A stretch of DNA of 33,988 nucleotides from Bauldia sp. (GTDB lineage Bacteria; Pseudomonadota; Alphaproteobacteria; Rhizobiales; Kaistiaceae), in NCBI GenBank assembly GCA_022841545.1, contig JALHRF010000038.1, positions 1 through 33,988 on the forward strand, in the 5' to 3' direction. Of the stretch, positions 24,687-33,935 are shown piece after piece. Numbering within the stretch: position 1 is the stretch's first letter; each line of letters begins with the position of its first letter. A model generated the notes under the pieces. That model had not been told where the DNA came from. It saw only the letters and a program-made list of their open reading frames with translations, and ran no database searches. Both the position numbers and the translations under genes were made by a program.

Positions 24687-26318
24687 GTGGAACTGCTGCA
24701 GGACATCAAGGACGGCGCGCCCCAGGGCGACGCCGCGACGGCTGCGACGTCGCCGGTGACCGGGTTCGAGACGCGCCGGACCTTCGCGATCATCTCGCAT
24801 CCCGACGCCGGCAAGACGACGCTGACCGAGAAGCTCCTCTACGCGTCGGGCGCGATCCGGCTCGCGGGTCAGGTCAAGGCGCGCGGGCAGGGCCGGCGCG
24901 CGCGTTCCGACTGGATGGAGATCGAACAGAAGCGTGGCATCTCCGTCACCTCGTCGGTGATGACTTTCGAGCACGGTGGGCTCACCTTCAACCTCCTCGA
25001 CACGCCGGGCCACTCGGACTTCTCCGAGGATACCTACCGGACGCTGACGGCGGTCGATGCGGCGGTGATGGTGCTCGATGCGGCCAAGGGCATCGAAAGC
25101 CAGACGCTCAAGCTGTTCGAGGTCTGCCGGCTCCGCGACATCCCGATCATCACCTTCGTCAACAAGGTGGACCGCGAGGGCCTCGACCCGCTCGAGCTCC
25201 TCGACGAGATCGCCAGCAAGCTGGCGCTTGATGTGACTCCGATGACCTGGCCGGTCGGGATGGGGGTCGGGTTCCGCGGCTGCCTCGACCTCGTCAATCG
25301 GCGGCTGATCCTGCCCGACGGCTCGCCCGCGACGGTCGACTGGGCGGGCATCGAGCGCCTGATGGACAGCGACGAACACGGGGCGGGCCGCGACTACGCA
25401 GCCGCGCGGGAGACGCTCGAGATCGCCAGCGCCTCGCTTCCGGCTTTCGACCTCGACACCTTTCGCGGCGGCCACCTCACGCCGGTGTTCTTCGGCTCGG
25501 CGCTCAAGGGTGTCTGCGTCTCCGAGCTCCTCGATGCGATCGGTGCCTGGGCTCCGCCGCCACGGCCGCAGCCGGCCAAGCCGGAGTCGATCCAGCCCGG
25601 CGGCAGCGAAGTGACGGGGTTCGTCTTCAAGGTCCAGGCGAATATGGACCCCAACCACCGCGATCGCATCGCCTTCCTGCGGCTCTGCTCGGGCGTTTTT
25701 CGCCGCGGGATGAAGCTCAGAAATGTCCGGACCGCCCGCGACCTCGCCGTCGCCAATCCGATGTTTTTCTTCGCCAGGGACCGCGAACTCGCGGAGGAGG
25801 CCGTCGCCGGGGACGTCATCGGCATTCCGAACCACGGGACGCTGAGCGTCGGCGACACGCTGACCGAGGGCAGCGAGGTGCGGGTGTCGGGCATTCCGAA
25901 CTTTGCCCCGGAGATCATCCGCCGGGTCCGCCTGGTGGATGCGATCAAGGCCAAGCAGCTCGCCAAGGCGCTCAACGACCTCGCCGAGGAAGGCGTCACG
26001 CAGGTCTTCCGCCCGATGATCGGATCCGATTGGCTGGTCGGGGTGGTCGGGCCGCTCCAGATCGAGGTTCTCGCAGCCCGGATCGCCTCAGAGTACGGGG
26101 TGCCGGCGGAGTTCGAGAGCGTCAACTACGAGACCGCGCGCTGGGTCGGAGCGGAGAACGAAGCCGAGCTCAGGCGGTTCGTAGCCACGAACCGCGGCGC
26201 GCTCGCGGAGGATCGCGCCGGCGCGCCCGTCTATCTGGCGCGAAGCGCCTGGGAATTGCAGCGCATCCAGAAGGAATGGCCGACGATCCGCTTCGAAGTC
26301 ACCCGCGAGCGGGCGTGA
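24687..26318 (+). CDS. prfC: Peptide chain release factor 3 (RF3)
   Basis: A 543-residue translational GTPase that recycles RF1 and RF2 from the ribosome after peptide release. The G domain has G1 SHPDAGKTT (37-45), G3 DTPGH (105-109) and G4 NKVD (159-162). RARSDWMEIEQKRGISVTSS is the switch region diagnostic of RF3 rather than EF-G. Domains II and III follow, with the RF3-like end LARSAWELQRIQKEWPTIRF. The size is slightly above the 529 residues of E. coli RF3, owing to a longer N-terminus. The start is taken as the GTG at 24687 with GAAGG about 10 nt upstream. A start nearer the core is possible. Its 3' end overlaps the convergent EAL gene by 20 bp. Confidence 0.95.
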   Translation: MELLQDIKDGAPQGDAATAATSPVTGFETRRTFAIISHPDAGKTTLTEKLLYASGAIRLAGQVKARGQGRRARSDWMEIEQKRGISVTSSVMTFEHGGLTFNLLDTPGHSDFSEDTYRTLTAVDAAVMVLDAAKGIESQTLKLFEVCRLRDIPIITFVNKVDREGLDPLELLDEIASKLALDVTPMTWPVGMGVGFRGCLDLVNRRLILPDGSPATVDWAGIERLMDSDEHGAGRDYAAARETLEIASASLPAFDLDTFRGGHLTPVFFGSALKGVCVSELLDAIGAWAPPPRPQPAKPESIQPGGSEVTGFVFKVQANMDPNHRDRIAFLRLCSGVFRRGMKLRNVRTARDLAVANPMFFFARDRELAEEAVAGDVIGIPNHGTLSVGDTLTEGSEVRVSGIPNFAPEIIRRVRLVDAIKAKQLAKALNDLAEEGVTQVFRPMIGSDWLVGVVGPLQIEVLAARIASEYGVPAEFESVNYETARWVGAENEAELRRFVATNRGALAEDRAGAPVYLARSAWELQRIQKEWPTIRFEVTRERA

Positions 26319-28830
26319 GCGGGGCGCCGGAGGCCGGGGCTCCCGGGCGCCCCTTCTCGATCAGCGCGACGATGTCGGCGGCCGTCAGAGGTTGGCTGAA
26401 CAGGAATCCCTGGAACTCGCTGCAACCTTCCGCGGTGACGCTCTCGAGCTGCTCCCTGGTTTCCACGCCCTCGGCCGTGATCCTGATCCCCAGGCTCGAA
26501 CCCAGCCCGACCACGGCTCGGACGATCGCCAGGCTGTCCTCCTTGTGCGGGAGATCGCGGATGAAGGACTCGTCGATCTTGATCTTGTCGAAGGGGAAGG
26601 CCCGCAGATAGCCGAGCGAGGAATAGCCTGTGCCGAAGTCGTCCATCGCGACCCGGATGCCGAGGTTGCGGAGCTGATGGAGAATGGCGAAGGCGCCCTC
26701 GGTCTCCTCGATGAGGACCAGCTCCGTGATCTCGAGTTCCAGGTGATCCGGCGTGAGCCCGGAGATCTTTAGCGCGTCCATCACCATTGGAACCAGGTCG
26801 CGGCTCTTGAACTGGGCCGGCGACAGGTTCACGGCGACGGTCACTCCCGATGGCCAAAGTGCAGCGTCGGCGCAGGCCTGCCGTAGGATCCACTCCCCGA
26901 GCGGCACGATGATCCCGGTCGCTTCAGCGACCGGGATGAAATCGAGCGGCGGTATCAGGCCGCGTTCGGGATGATGCCAGCGGACCAGCGCCTCGCAGCT
27001 GGTGATCCTGCCGCTCTTGACGTCGATGATCGGCTGGTATTCGAGGGCGAATTCCTGGTTGACGATTGCCTTGCGGAGGTCGAGTTCGATCGTGCGGCGG
27101 GCCTGCATCCGCGCATCCATCTCGCTCTGGAAGAATCGGTAGCCGCCGCCGCCGTCTGCCTTGGCCCGGTAGAGCGCGAGGTCGGCGTTTCTCATCAGGG
27201 TATCCGGCCGCTCGCCGTCGGCTGGGGCCAGCGCAATTCCGACACTCACGCCGACCACTACCTGGTGTCCGTCGATGAAATAGGGTGCGCCCACCACCTC
27301 GATCAGGCGGGCCGCGAGCGCCGACACATCCTGCGGCTGTTCGGAGGGGAGCTGGACGATGGCGAACTCGTCGCCGCCCAACCGGGCAAGAATGTCCTCG
27401 TTGCGAACGCAGCTCCGCATGCGGTCGGCGGCGGCCTGCAGCAGGAGGTCGCCGACAGGGTGGCCGAGCGTATCGTTGACGCCTTTGAAATGATCGAGGT
27501 CGAGGGCGAGCACGCCGATCGACTCGGCGCGCCGTCGGTGCGACAGCGCCTCTTCCATCCGCGCGTAGAAGGCTGCGCGGTTCAGGAGGTCGGTGAGGGC
27601 GTCGTGATGCGCGAGATGGCTGATCCGCTCCTCGGCGGCCCGCCGCTCGGTAATGTCCTCGAAGGTGGCTACGAACCCCCGTTCCGGGACCGGACGGTAG
27701 TTGATGGCGACGCTTCGGCCGTCGGTCAGCCGCTGGACCATCGTCGCGGGCTCGTTCCCGGCGATGTATTGCTGCGCCAGGGCGAGCGTGCCTTCCGCGT
27801 CGACGTCATCGGTGCCCGGGCCTTCGGCCAGCATCTCGGCAATCGTGATCCCGGGCTTGAAGGTCCCGGCCGGCGCCCGGTAGATCTCAGCAAATCGTGG
27901 GTTGGCGATCACCAGTTTGCCATCGGCATCGAACATGCAGAGGCCCTGGGACATGTTGGTCAGCGCGGCGTCCAGCCGAAGTTCGCGTTTCCTGACCTCT
28001 CGCCAGCCGCGGAGCGCGAATACCATGAGAATGGCCATGGTCAGTCCGACGAGGAGCAGCGCGACCAGAACGGCGGGGCTCACACCCGCATAGGCGTCGC
28101 TGCCCAGCCTGCCCGGCGACCAGGTGAGGGCGGCGACGACCATGCCGTCCGGATCAGCGAGGTCGATCTTGTGCGGCGCGGCCGCTGCCGGGTCGACGAG
28201 ATGAACACCATCGATGTTGTAGTCTTCGGCCAGCCGCTCCACCGCCGCTTGGTCAAACGGCTGGGCGATCGCCAGATAACGGGATCGCTCCGGGGCGTCC
28301 GGGAAATCGATCTCCACCGGCACGATCGGACCGACGGCGACGAGCAGGAGCCCCTCGTTGCCTTGGACGATGCCGGTCTTCACGTCATAGGTCGTGCCGT
28401 CGGCGGGAAGCCCGGCGATCATCGACCGAAGCGACGGCCCGAAAAGTTCTGCGGGCAAAGTGGAGAGCGGCTCGCCGCTCCGATAGCCGAGCATTCCCGT
28501 GCCGTCTTCGTCGAGGATGTAGACCGTATCGAAGAGCGACGACGTGACGATGTTGTCGACGATCCAGCCGGCGTCCATCGAGCCGTAGAGCACGCGAACG
28601 GCATCGTCCCACTGGGCGTAGTCGTTGTGGGTCTCCCCAAGCCGCCGAAGATCGGACTGGATCGCCGCCAATGCCGACTTTTCGGTTAGCGTGTCCTCAA
28701 TGCGATTGACCTCGCCCGCCATCCTGGTGAGCGAATAGACCACGATCGCGACGGTCCCGAGCAGGATGACGATCGCCAAGAGGCCGATCATCAGCGCAAA
28801 GCGCCGCGCCGTGGCGTCAAAGGATGTCAT
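26299..28830 (-). CDS. CHASE4-like / PAS / GGDEF / EAL cyclic di-GMP signalling protein
   Basis: An 843-residue inner-membrane protein. A transmembrane helix (about 11-34), a periplasmic sensor (35-245; HNDYAQWDD resembles CHASE4) and a second helix (about 250-273) are followed by a PAS domain (285-395). The GGDEF domain has GGDEF (485-489) and an RNED I-site (476-479). The EAL domain starts near 580 with EALVRW (613-618) and keeps NLSPAQF, ELEITE, DDFGTGYSSL and AEGVE. Both catalytic motifs look intact, so it could make and degrade cyclic di-GMP; such proteins often act mainly as phosphodiesterases. The ATG at 28830 is preferred to a GTG two codons upstream; neither has a strong ribosome site. 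Its 3' end overlaps prfC by 20 bp. Confidence 0.92.
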   Translation of the reverse strand: MTSFDATARRFALMIGLLAIVILLGTVAIVVYSLTRMAGEVNRIEDTLTEKSALAAIQSDLRRLGETHNDYAQWDDAVRVLYGSMDAGWIVDNIVTSSLFDTVYILDEDGTGMLGYRSGEPLSTLPAELFGPSLRSMIAGLPADGTTYDVKTGIVQGNEGLLLVAVGPIVPVEIDFPDAPERSRYLAIAQPFDQAAVERLAEDYNIDGVHLVDPAAAAPHKIDLADPDGMVVAALTWSPGRLGSDAYAGVSPAVLVALLLVGLTMAILMVFALRGWREVRKRELRLDAALTNMSQGLCMFDADGKLVIANPRFAEIYRAPAGTFKPGITIAEMLAEGPGTDDVDAEGTLALAQQYIAGNEPATMVQRLTDGRSVAINYRPVPERGFVATFEDITERRAAEERISHLAHHDALTDLLNRAAFYARMEEALSHRRRAESIGVLALDLDHFKGVNDTLGHPVGDLLLQAAADRMRSCVRNEDILARLGGDEFAIVQLPSEQPQDVSALAARLIEVVGAPYFIDGHQVVVGVSVGIALAPADGERPDTLMRNADLALYRAKADGGGGYRFFQSEMDARMQARRTIELDLRKAIVNQEFALEYQPIIDVKSGRITSCEALVRWHHPERGLIPPLDFIPVAEATGIIVPLGEWILRQACADAALWPSGVTVAVNLSPAQFKSRDLVPMVMDALKISGLTPDHLELEITELVLIEETEGAFAILHQLRNLGIRVAMDDFGTGYSSLGYLRAFPFDKIKIDESFIRDLPHKEDSLAIVRAVVGLGSSLGIRITAEGVETREQLESVTAEGCSEFQGFLFSQPLTAADIVALIEKGRPGAPASGAPLTPARG

Positions 28831-29122
28831 CGCCACATGCCGTTACTGCCAACAATGTTCCGCTCGACGAGTTCATCGGGAGGCGAGACGTGTCGAGTAG
28901 CATACACGCGGGGTACGCTATCACATCCAGCATTGTGAAGATTGCCAGAGCGCGGACTGGACGGCCATGATCCAGGTCAAGGAGGCATGCGTTGCGGTCC
29001 GGCGACAGCAGGCGGGTCGAACGGCCGATGCCGCGACGATGCGGGTGATGCGTTCCGATGGGGTGCGGGGGCACTCTGCAGTGATCGGCGGTCCGCGGTC
29101 GACGTCGCGTCAGCGCCATGAA

Positions 29123-29155
29123 GGACGCCCGTCCCGCAAAGCGGGAAGGGCGCCC
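29123..29155 (-). terminator. Possible terminator downstream of the sulfatase genes
   Basis: A 15-bp imperfect stem (29123-29137 with 29141-29155, two mismatches) closes an AAA/TTT loop. It lies about 210 bp after the sulfatase stop, and on the minus strand only TT and a mixed sequence follow. The stem is strong but the tail is weak. Confidence 0.4.
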
Positions 29156-29169
29156 CTGACTGGAGTCGA

Positions 29170-29192
29170 GCCGGCGCGCTTCGCGCGCCGGC
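29170..29192. repeat. 10-bp perfect GC hairpin with 3-nt loop
   Basis: GCCGGCGCGC (29170-29179) and GCGCGCCGGC (29183-29192) pair perfectly around TTC. It lies 14 bp from the 29123-29155 hairpin. Together they may form a strong tandem structure that protects or ends the sulfatase transcript. Confidence 0.5.
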
Positions 29193-29361
29193 ATTTCCAG
29201 CCGCCCCTTGCAGGGCACTTGACCGTCCGGCTCCATCATGCCGCCCGGGGTGAAGATCACACCGGGCCTCGGAGCCTCGCATGCAGGCCCTTCAGGGGAT
29301 GGGCAGGGCCGTCCGCACCTGGCGGGGACGAACGGGCTCTGCTTCCAGGAGCGTCCGCGCC

Positions 29362-30927
29362 CTATTGCGGCGAGGTCGCCATCACCTTTTCCATCACGCG
29401 GTCGAGGTTGAAGCTGCCCGGCTTCTGGCGCGGCGGGAACTCCGCGAAGCTCTGCAGCCACTTGGCGACATAGGCGCCCGCCGGCGCGATCAGGAACATG
29501 CGTTCCATGTACCAGCGCTGATAGCCCATCGCGTTCTCCTCCTCGGCCCGCTCGAACGGGTCCATGCGGAGGTTGGTCAGCGTCGGCGCACGCAGTTCCA
29601 CGAAGGGCTGCAGCCAGACATTCAGGCCGAGGGCGTTCTGCTTGAGGAAATTGATCTTCCAGTTGTCGTAGCGGAGCGCGGCGACGCTGCCGTCGTCGGT
29701 CCAGTAAAGGAACTCGTCCCGCGGCCACGCGCCTTCGCCCTTGAAGGCCGGCGACAGGTCATAGCCGTCGAGATGCACCTTGTAGGTGCGGTCGCCGATG
29801 GTCTTGCCCTGGAGCAACTCCTCCTTGATGCCCGGCTCGCCGGCGGCCGCCAGCAGCGTCGGCAGCATGTCCTCATGGGCGCCGATGTCGTTGATGACGG
29901 TGCCGGGCTTGATCACGCCCGGCCAGCGCATCACGGTCGGGACGCGGTAGCCACCCTCCCAGTTGGTGTTCTTCTCGCCGCGGAACATGGTGGTGCCGCC
30001 ATCGGGCCAGGTGAAGGTCTCGGCGCCGTTGTCGGTCGAGTACATGACGATCGTGTTGTCGGCGATGCCGAGCTCGTCGAGCTTGGCGAGGAGCTGGCCG
30101 ACCATCGCATCATGCTCGACCATGCCGTCGGCATAGACGCCGAGGCCGGTCACGCCCACGGACTCGGGCTTGAGGTGGGTGAAGATGTGCATCCGGGTCG
30201 AGTTCCACCAGACGAAGAACGGCTTGCCGTCCTTGTGGGCGTCGTCGATGAAGCGAAGAGCCTCGGCGGTCACCTCCTCGTCGACCGTCTCCATGCGCTT
30301 CCGGGTCAGAGGTCCGGTGTCGATGATCTTCTGGGTGCCGTCGGGCAGCGCCCACGAGTGGATCACCCCACGCGGGCCGAACATCTTCTTGAACTCCGGC
30401 GACTGCGGGTAGTCGACGTTCTCCGGCTCCTCCTCGGCATTGAGGTGGTAGAGGTTGCCGAAGAACTCGTCGAAGCCGTTATTGGTCGGCAGCATCTCGT
30501 CGCGGTCGCCGAGGTGGTTCTTGCCGAACTGACCCGTGGCGTAGCCGAGCGGCCTGAGCAGCCCGGCGATGGTCGGGTCCTCGATCATCATGCCCTCGGG
30601 TGCGCCCGGCAGGCCAACCTTGGTGAGGCCGGTGCGGATCGGCGACTGCCCGGTGACGAAGGCGGCGCGGCCGGCGGTGCAGCTCTGCTGGCCGTACCAG
30701 TCGGTGAACAGTGCGCCGTCCTTGGCGATGCTGTCGATGTTGGGCGTGCGGTAGCCCATCATGCCGTTATTGAAGGCGCTGACGTTGAACTGGCCGATAT
30801 CGTCGCCCCAGATGACGAGGATGTTCGGCTGCTTCGCGTCCTGGGCCTGCGCCGGGAGCGCCACCGCTCCGATCACGGCAGCAGCAAGCGCCAGCAGCGC
30901 AAGGCCGCCTCGATGGTTCCTCTTCAT
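29362..30927 (-). CDS. Exported type I sulfatase (arylsulfatase-like), first of two
   Basis: A 521-residue sulfatase with a signal peptide (MKRNHRGGLALLALAAAVIGAVALPAQAQ). Metal site residues lie in WGDDIG (40-45) and YSTDNG. The formylglycine motif is CTAGRAAFVTG (Cys83-Gly93), which fits C-x-[P/A]-x-R-x4-TG, so Cys83 should be oxidised to formylglycine by a sulfatase-modifying enzyme not seen in the window. GKNHLGD stands where GKWHLG is usual. It should hydrolyse sulfate esters in the periplasm or outside; the substrate is unknown. The ATG at 30927 has AGGAGG at close spacing, ruling out the GTG at 30945. Its paralogue ends 243 bp upstream in the same orientation, and the two share long blocks such as GNLYHLNAEEEPEN. 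Confidence 0.92.
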   Translation of the reverse strand: MKRNHRGGLALLALAAAVIGAVALPAQAQDAKQPNILVIWGDDIGQFNVSAFNNGMMGYRTPNIDSIAKDGALFTDWYGQQSCTAGRAAFVTGQSPIRTGLTKVGLPGAPEGMMIEDPTIAGLLRPLGYATGQFGKNHLGDRDEMLPTNNGFDEFFGNLYHLNAEEEPENVDYPQSPEFKKMFGPRGVIHSWALPDGTQKIIDTGPLTRKRMETVDEEVTAEALRFIDDAHKDGKPFFVWWNSTRMHIFTHLKPESVGVTGLGVYADGMVEHDAMVGQLLAKLDELGIADNTIVMYSTDNGAETFTWPDGGTTMFRGEKNTNWEGGYRVPTVMRWPGVIKPGTVINDIGAHEDMLPTLLAAAGEPGIKEELLQGKTIGDRTYKVHLDGYDLSPAFKGEGAWPRDEFLYWTDDGSVAALRYDNWKINFLKQNALGLNVWLQPFVELRAPTLTNLRMDPFERAEEENAMGYQRWYMERMFLIAPAGAYVAKWLQSFAEFPPRQKPGSFNLDRVMEKVMATSPQ

Positions 30928-31170
30928 ATGCCCCTCCTTTTCCACGTGCCATGCGCCCGATCAGACGACGTCCGGCGCTTCGGAAACGGTTTCTCGTCGA
31001 ACTGTGCAGGGTCTGTATTGCCATTTTGCGCAGTCCGCTTCTCGGGGACGGCGGGACCGGAAGAGGGCGCCGCCTGGTGCCCCGGCGAATCCGGTTCGTA
31101 CCGGGCCGCCATGCGGTGGACCGTCGGCCCGTTGCGAACCGACGCTCCGGATTAATGGCGATTGCCTTGC

Positions 31171-32745
31171 TCAGCGTCCGCTGAGCGCCGCCTCGATCTG
31201 CTTCTCGACCTTGCTGAGATTGAACGACCCGGGAGACTGGCTCGGCGGGTAATCGACCATGGTCTGCAGGAACTTGGCGGCGAGGACCTGGATCGGCGCG
31301 ATGACGAACGGCCGGTCGAGGAACCAGTCGTCGTAGGTGTTGGCGTTGTGCTGGGCCTTCTCGAACGGATCGCGGCGGAGGTTGAAGAGCAGCGGCACAC
31401 GCAGCTCGACGAAGGGCTCCCGCCAGACGCCAAAGGCCTCGCCGCGGTTCTCGAGGAACACGACCTTCCAGTCGTCGTAGCGGGCGGCGACCACCTGGCC
31501 GTCGTCGTTGACGTACCAGAACTCCTTGCGCGGATCCTCGGCCGTGCCTTCGAGATAGCCGAGCTGATTGTAGCCGTCGATGTAGTTGCGGTAGGTGCGG
31601 CCGTTCAGCTCGACGCCATCGAGCAGCTGTTGCTTGATGTCGGGGTTACCGCCGATCGCGGCGAAGGTGGGCAGCCAGTCCTCGTGGCTGACGATGCCGT
31701 TGAGCGTCTTGCCCGCCGGGAAGCGGCCCGGCCAGCGGATGAAGGCGGGAACGCGGTAGGCGCCCTCCCAGTTGGAGTTCTTCTCGCTGCGGAACGGAGT
31801 CGTCCCGGCGTCGGGCCATGTGTTGTAGTGCGGGCCGTTGTCGGTGGAATACATCACCACCGTGTTGTCAGCGATGCCGAGCTTGTCGATCAGCGCGAGG
31901 AGCTGGCCGACATTCATGTCATGCTCGACCATGCCGTCCGAGTATTCGTCGCTTTTCGGGCCGGCGAGACCCTTATGCTCGTCGCGGACGTGGGTGCGGA
32001 AGTGCATGCGGGTGCCGTTCCACCAGACGAACCACGGCTTGCCCTCCTCGGTCGCCTTGGTGATGAAGGCTTCCGCGGCGGCGACGGTCTCGTCGTCGAT
32101 GGTCTCCATCCGCTTCTTGGTGAGCGGCCCCGTATCCTCGATGCGCTGGGTGCCGTCGCCATTGGCCCAGGCGTGGAGGACGCCCCGTGGGCCGAACTGC
32201 TCGCGGAAGCTCTTGCCGTTGGGCAGCACCATGTCCTGCGGGTAGTCGCGGTTCTCCGGCTCTTCCTCGGCATTGAGGTGGTAGAGGTTGCCGAGGAATT
32301 CGTCGAAGCCGTGCATCGTCGGCAGGTGCTCGTCGCGGTCGCCCTGGTGGTTCTTGCCGAACTGCCCGGTGGTGTAGCCGAGCGACTTCAGCACCGTCGC
32401 CATGGTGACGTCGGTCATCTGCCAGCCTTCCGCCGCGCCGGGCAGGCCGACTTTGGTCATGCCGGTGCGCACCGGCACGTTGCCGCCGATGAAGGCGGCG
32501 CGGCCGGCGGTGCAGCTCTGTTGGGCGTAGTAGTCGGTGAAGGCCAGGCCTTCGCTGGCGATGCGGTCGATATTGGGCGTCTGGTAGCCCATCATGCCGC
32601 GGTTGTTGTGGCTGATGTTCCAGGTGCCGATGTCGTCGCCCCAGATCACGAGAATGTTCGGCTTGTCCTGGGCGTCGGCGGATCCGGCCGCCGTGAAGAT
32701 GGCCATCGCCGCCGCGATGGCGACTCCGGCGAGCTTGCGCATCAT
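31171..32745 (-). CDS. Exported type I sulfatase (arylsulfatase-like), second of two
   Basis: A 524-residue paralogue of the neighbouring sulfatase. It has a signal peptide (MMRKLAGVAIAAAMAIFTAAGSADAQ), WGDDIG (35-40), CTAGR (78-82), GKNHQGD and YSTDNG. After CTAGR the usual Thr-Gly is Gly-Gly (AAFIGG), so the extended sulfatase signature is imperfect. The core Cys and Arg recognised for formylglycine formation are kept. The ATG at 32745 has GGGAG at 7-nt spacing; the 52 in-frame codons before it lack a signal peptide character. It lies 152 bp downstream of the HAD phosphatase gene and 243 bp upstream of the other sulfatase. Differences outside the core suggest different sulfated substrates. 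Confidence 0.92.
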   Translation of the reverse strand: MMRKLAGVAIAAAMAIFTAAGSADAQDKPNILVIWGDDIGTWNISHNNRGMMGYQTPNIDRIASEGLAFTDYYAQQSCTAGRAAFIGGNVPVRTGMTKVGLPGAAEGWQMTDVTMATVLKSLGYTTGQFGKNHQGDRDEHLPTMHGFDEFLGNLYHLNAEEEPENRDYPQDMVLPNGKSFREQFGPRGVLHAWANGDGTQRIEDTGPLTKKRMETIDDETVAAAEAFITKATEEGKPWFVWWNGTRMHFRTHVRDEHKGLAGPKSDEYSDGMVEHDMNVGQLLALIDKLGIADNTVVMYSTDNGPHYNTWPDAGTTPFRSEKNSNWEGAYRVPAFIRWPGRFPAGKTLNGIVSHEDWLPTFAAIGGNPDIKQQLLDGVELNGRTYRNYIDGYNQLGYLEGTAEDPRKEFWYVNDDGQVVAARYDDWKVVFLENRGEAFGVWREPFVELRVPLLFNLRRDPFEKAQHNANTYDDWFLDRPFVIAPIQVLAAKFLQTMVDYPPSQSPGSFNLSKVEKQIEAALSGR

Positions 32746-32897
32746 GTCATTTCTCCCTCTCTTGCAGTTGCGTGGCAGGCTTTGGTCAACGGGATGTCGC
32801 GCGCCGGCAAGACCGGCTCCGGTCGATCCGATCGAGGTACGCGCCTCGCCTCGGTGGAGCCGCAAGATGCTGGTCTCGCGGCCCGACCGAGAGAAGT

Positions 32898-33935
32898 TCA
32901 ATCGAAGGCGAAGATGCGCTTCCAGTCGTCCTTCATGCTGATGACGATCCAGCCGTCCTTCACGGCTTCGTCGTAGAGCGCCTGGCTCATGGCGCCGATC
33001 TTCGTATCGGGGAGCCCCTGCGCAGGGCCGTAGGCATATTCGCGAACCGCATCGTCGTGCAAGACGAGCATCGCCAGTCTCCGGCCGTCGCCCGCGGCGG
33101 TGTATTCGAGCATCTGCTGGTCGCCGGCGGTGTTGCCGAAGGCCGCGTAGGGCCGCCGGCCGATCATCAGGTTGATCGATTCAGGCTTGCCGGCGTCGTT
33201 GTCGTTGATCAGGAGCTTGGGGTCCCTGGTCAGGAACGGCTTGCCGGCCTTGTCGTAGCCATAGCTCGTTCCAAGGGCGCTGCCGATCACCTGCTCGGGC
33301 GGGACGCCGTACGTCTTCTCGGCGTAGGAGCGGACGAAATCCTGGCCGCCGCCGGTGACGATATAGGTCTTGTAGCCGTTGGCGCGGAGATACTGCATCA
33401 CCTCCTGCATCGGCAGGTAGGTGAGGTCGTTATACGGCCGCTTCCAGCGGCGATCCTTCGCTTCCGCCATCCACTTCGTCGCGCTGGCGCGGAAGTCGTC
33501 GACGCTCATGCCGGTCAGCGTCTCCATGAGCAGCTTCTCGAGGTCTTCCTTGGGCAGCTTGGCGACCGCGGCGAGATCGCCGGAGAGCACCGTCTTGAAC
33601 GGTTCCTGGTCGGCGAGTTCGGGCTTGGCCTTGACCAGCGCCGGGACGCTGTCGAGAACGAAGACGAGCTGGCTGTAGACCGGATGCTCGACCCAGAGCG
33701 TGCCGTCCTGGTCGAAGGTGGCGATCCGCTCCGGCACAGGCACGAAATCGGCGCCCCCTTCCGTGGTGGTCGCCTCGACGAACTCGACGATCGCCTGCTT
33801 CGCCGCCCCGTCGTTCCATGAGGGCAGCGGGTCGGTCTGCGCCAATGCCGGTGCGGCAAGGGCCAGCACCGCGCCCAGCGCCAGAAAGCGCGCAAAGCTG
33901 ACGATCCTGGCTCGGGGCCTCGTCAAATCAAACAT
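32898..33935 (-). CDS. Exported HAD-superfamily phosphatase-like hydrolase
   Basis: A 345-residue protein with a signal peptide (FARFLALGAVLALAAPALAQ, ending near residue 33). HAD motif I is FDQDGT (74-79), with Asp75 as expected nucleophile and Asp77 as acid/base. A TGGG segment (VTGGGQDFV) follows in the motif II position, then FGNTAGDQQML as the C-terminal acidic motif. The helical cap insert lies between motifs I and II. It probably hydrolyses phosphate esters in the periplasm; the substrate is unknown. The ATG at 33935 has a strong GGAGGAGG just upstream, which excludes the earlier in-frame start at 33971. It is the first visible gene of the HAD / sulfatase / sulfatase series. The gaps of 152 and 243 bp leave co-transcription unproven. 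Confidence 0.88.
   Translation of the reverse strand: MFDLTRPRARIVSFARFLALGAVLALAAPALAQTDPLPSWNDGAAKQAIVEFVEATTTEGGADFVPVPERIATFDQDGTLWVEHPVYSQLVFVLDSVPALVKAKPELADQEPFKTVLSGDLAAVAKLPKEDLEKLLMETLTGMSVDDFRASATKWMAEAKDRRWKRPYNDLTYLPMQEVMQYLRANGYKTYIVTGGGQDFVRSYAEKTYGVPPEQVIGSALGTSYGYDKAGKPFLTRDPKLLINDNDAGKPESINLMIGRRPYAAFGNTAGDQQMLEYTAAGDGRRLAMLVLHDDAVREYAYGPAQGLPDTKIGAMSQALYDEAVKDGWIVISMKDDWKRIFAFD

Larger units (their letters stand above)
28831..29361. other. 531-bp intergenic region with two strong hairpins, no gene seen
   Basis: Between the EAL gene start and the end of the first sulfatase, no open frame looks like a protein. The region holds hairpins at 29123-29155 and 29170-29192 and should contain the EAL gene promoter. 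None was clear. Confidence 0.5.

Noticed and set aside
26971..28689. 572-codon open frame on the plus strand
   Set aside because: It is antisense to the GGDEF-EAL gene with no recognisable domain.
29281..32976. Two plus-strand open frames of more than 600 codons
   Set aside because: Both are antisense to the sulfatase genes, which have clear signal peptides and sulfatase motifs.
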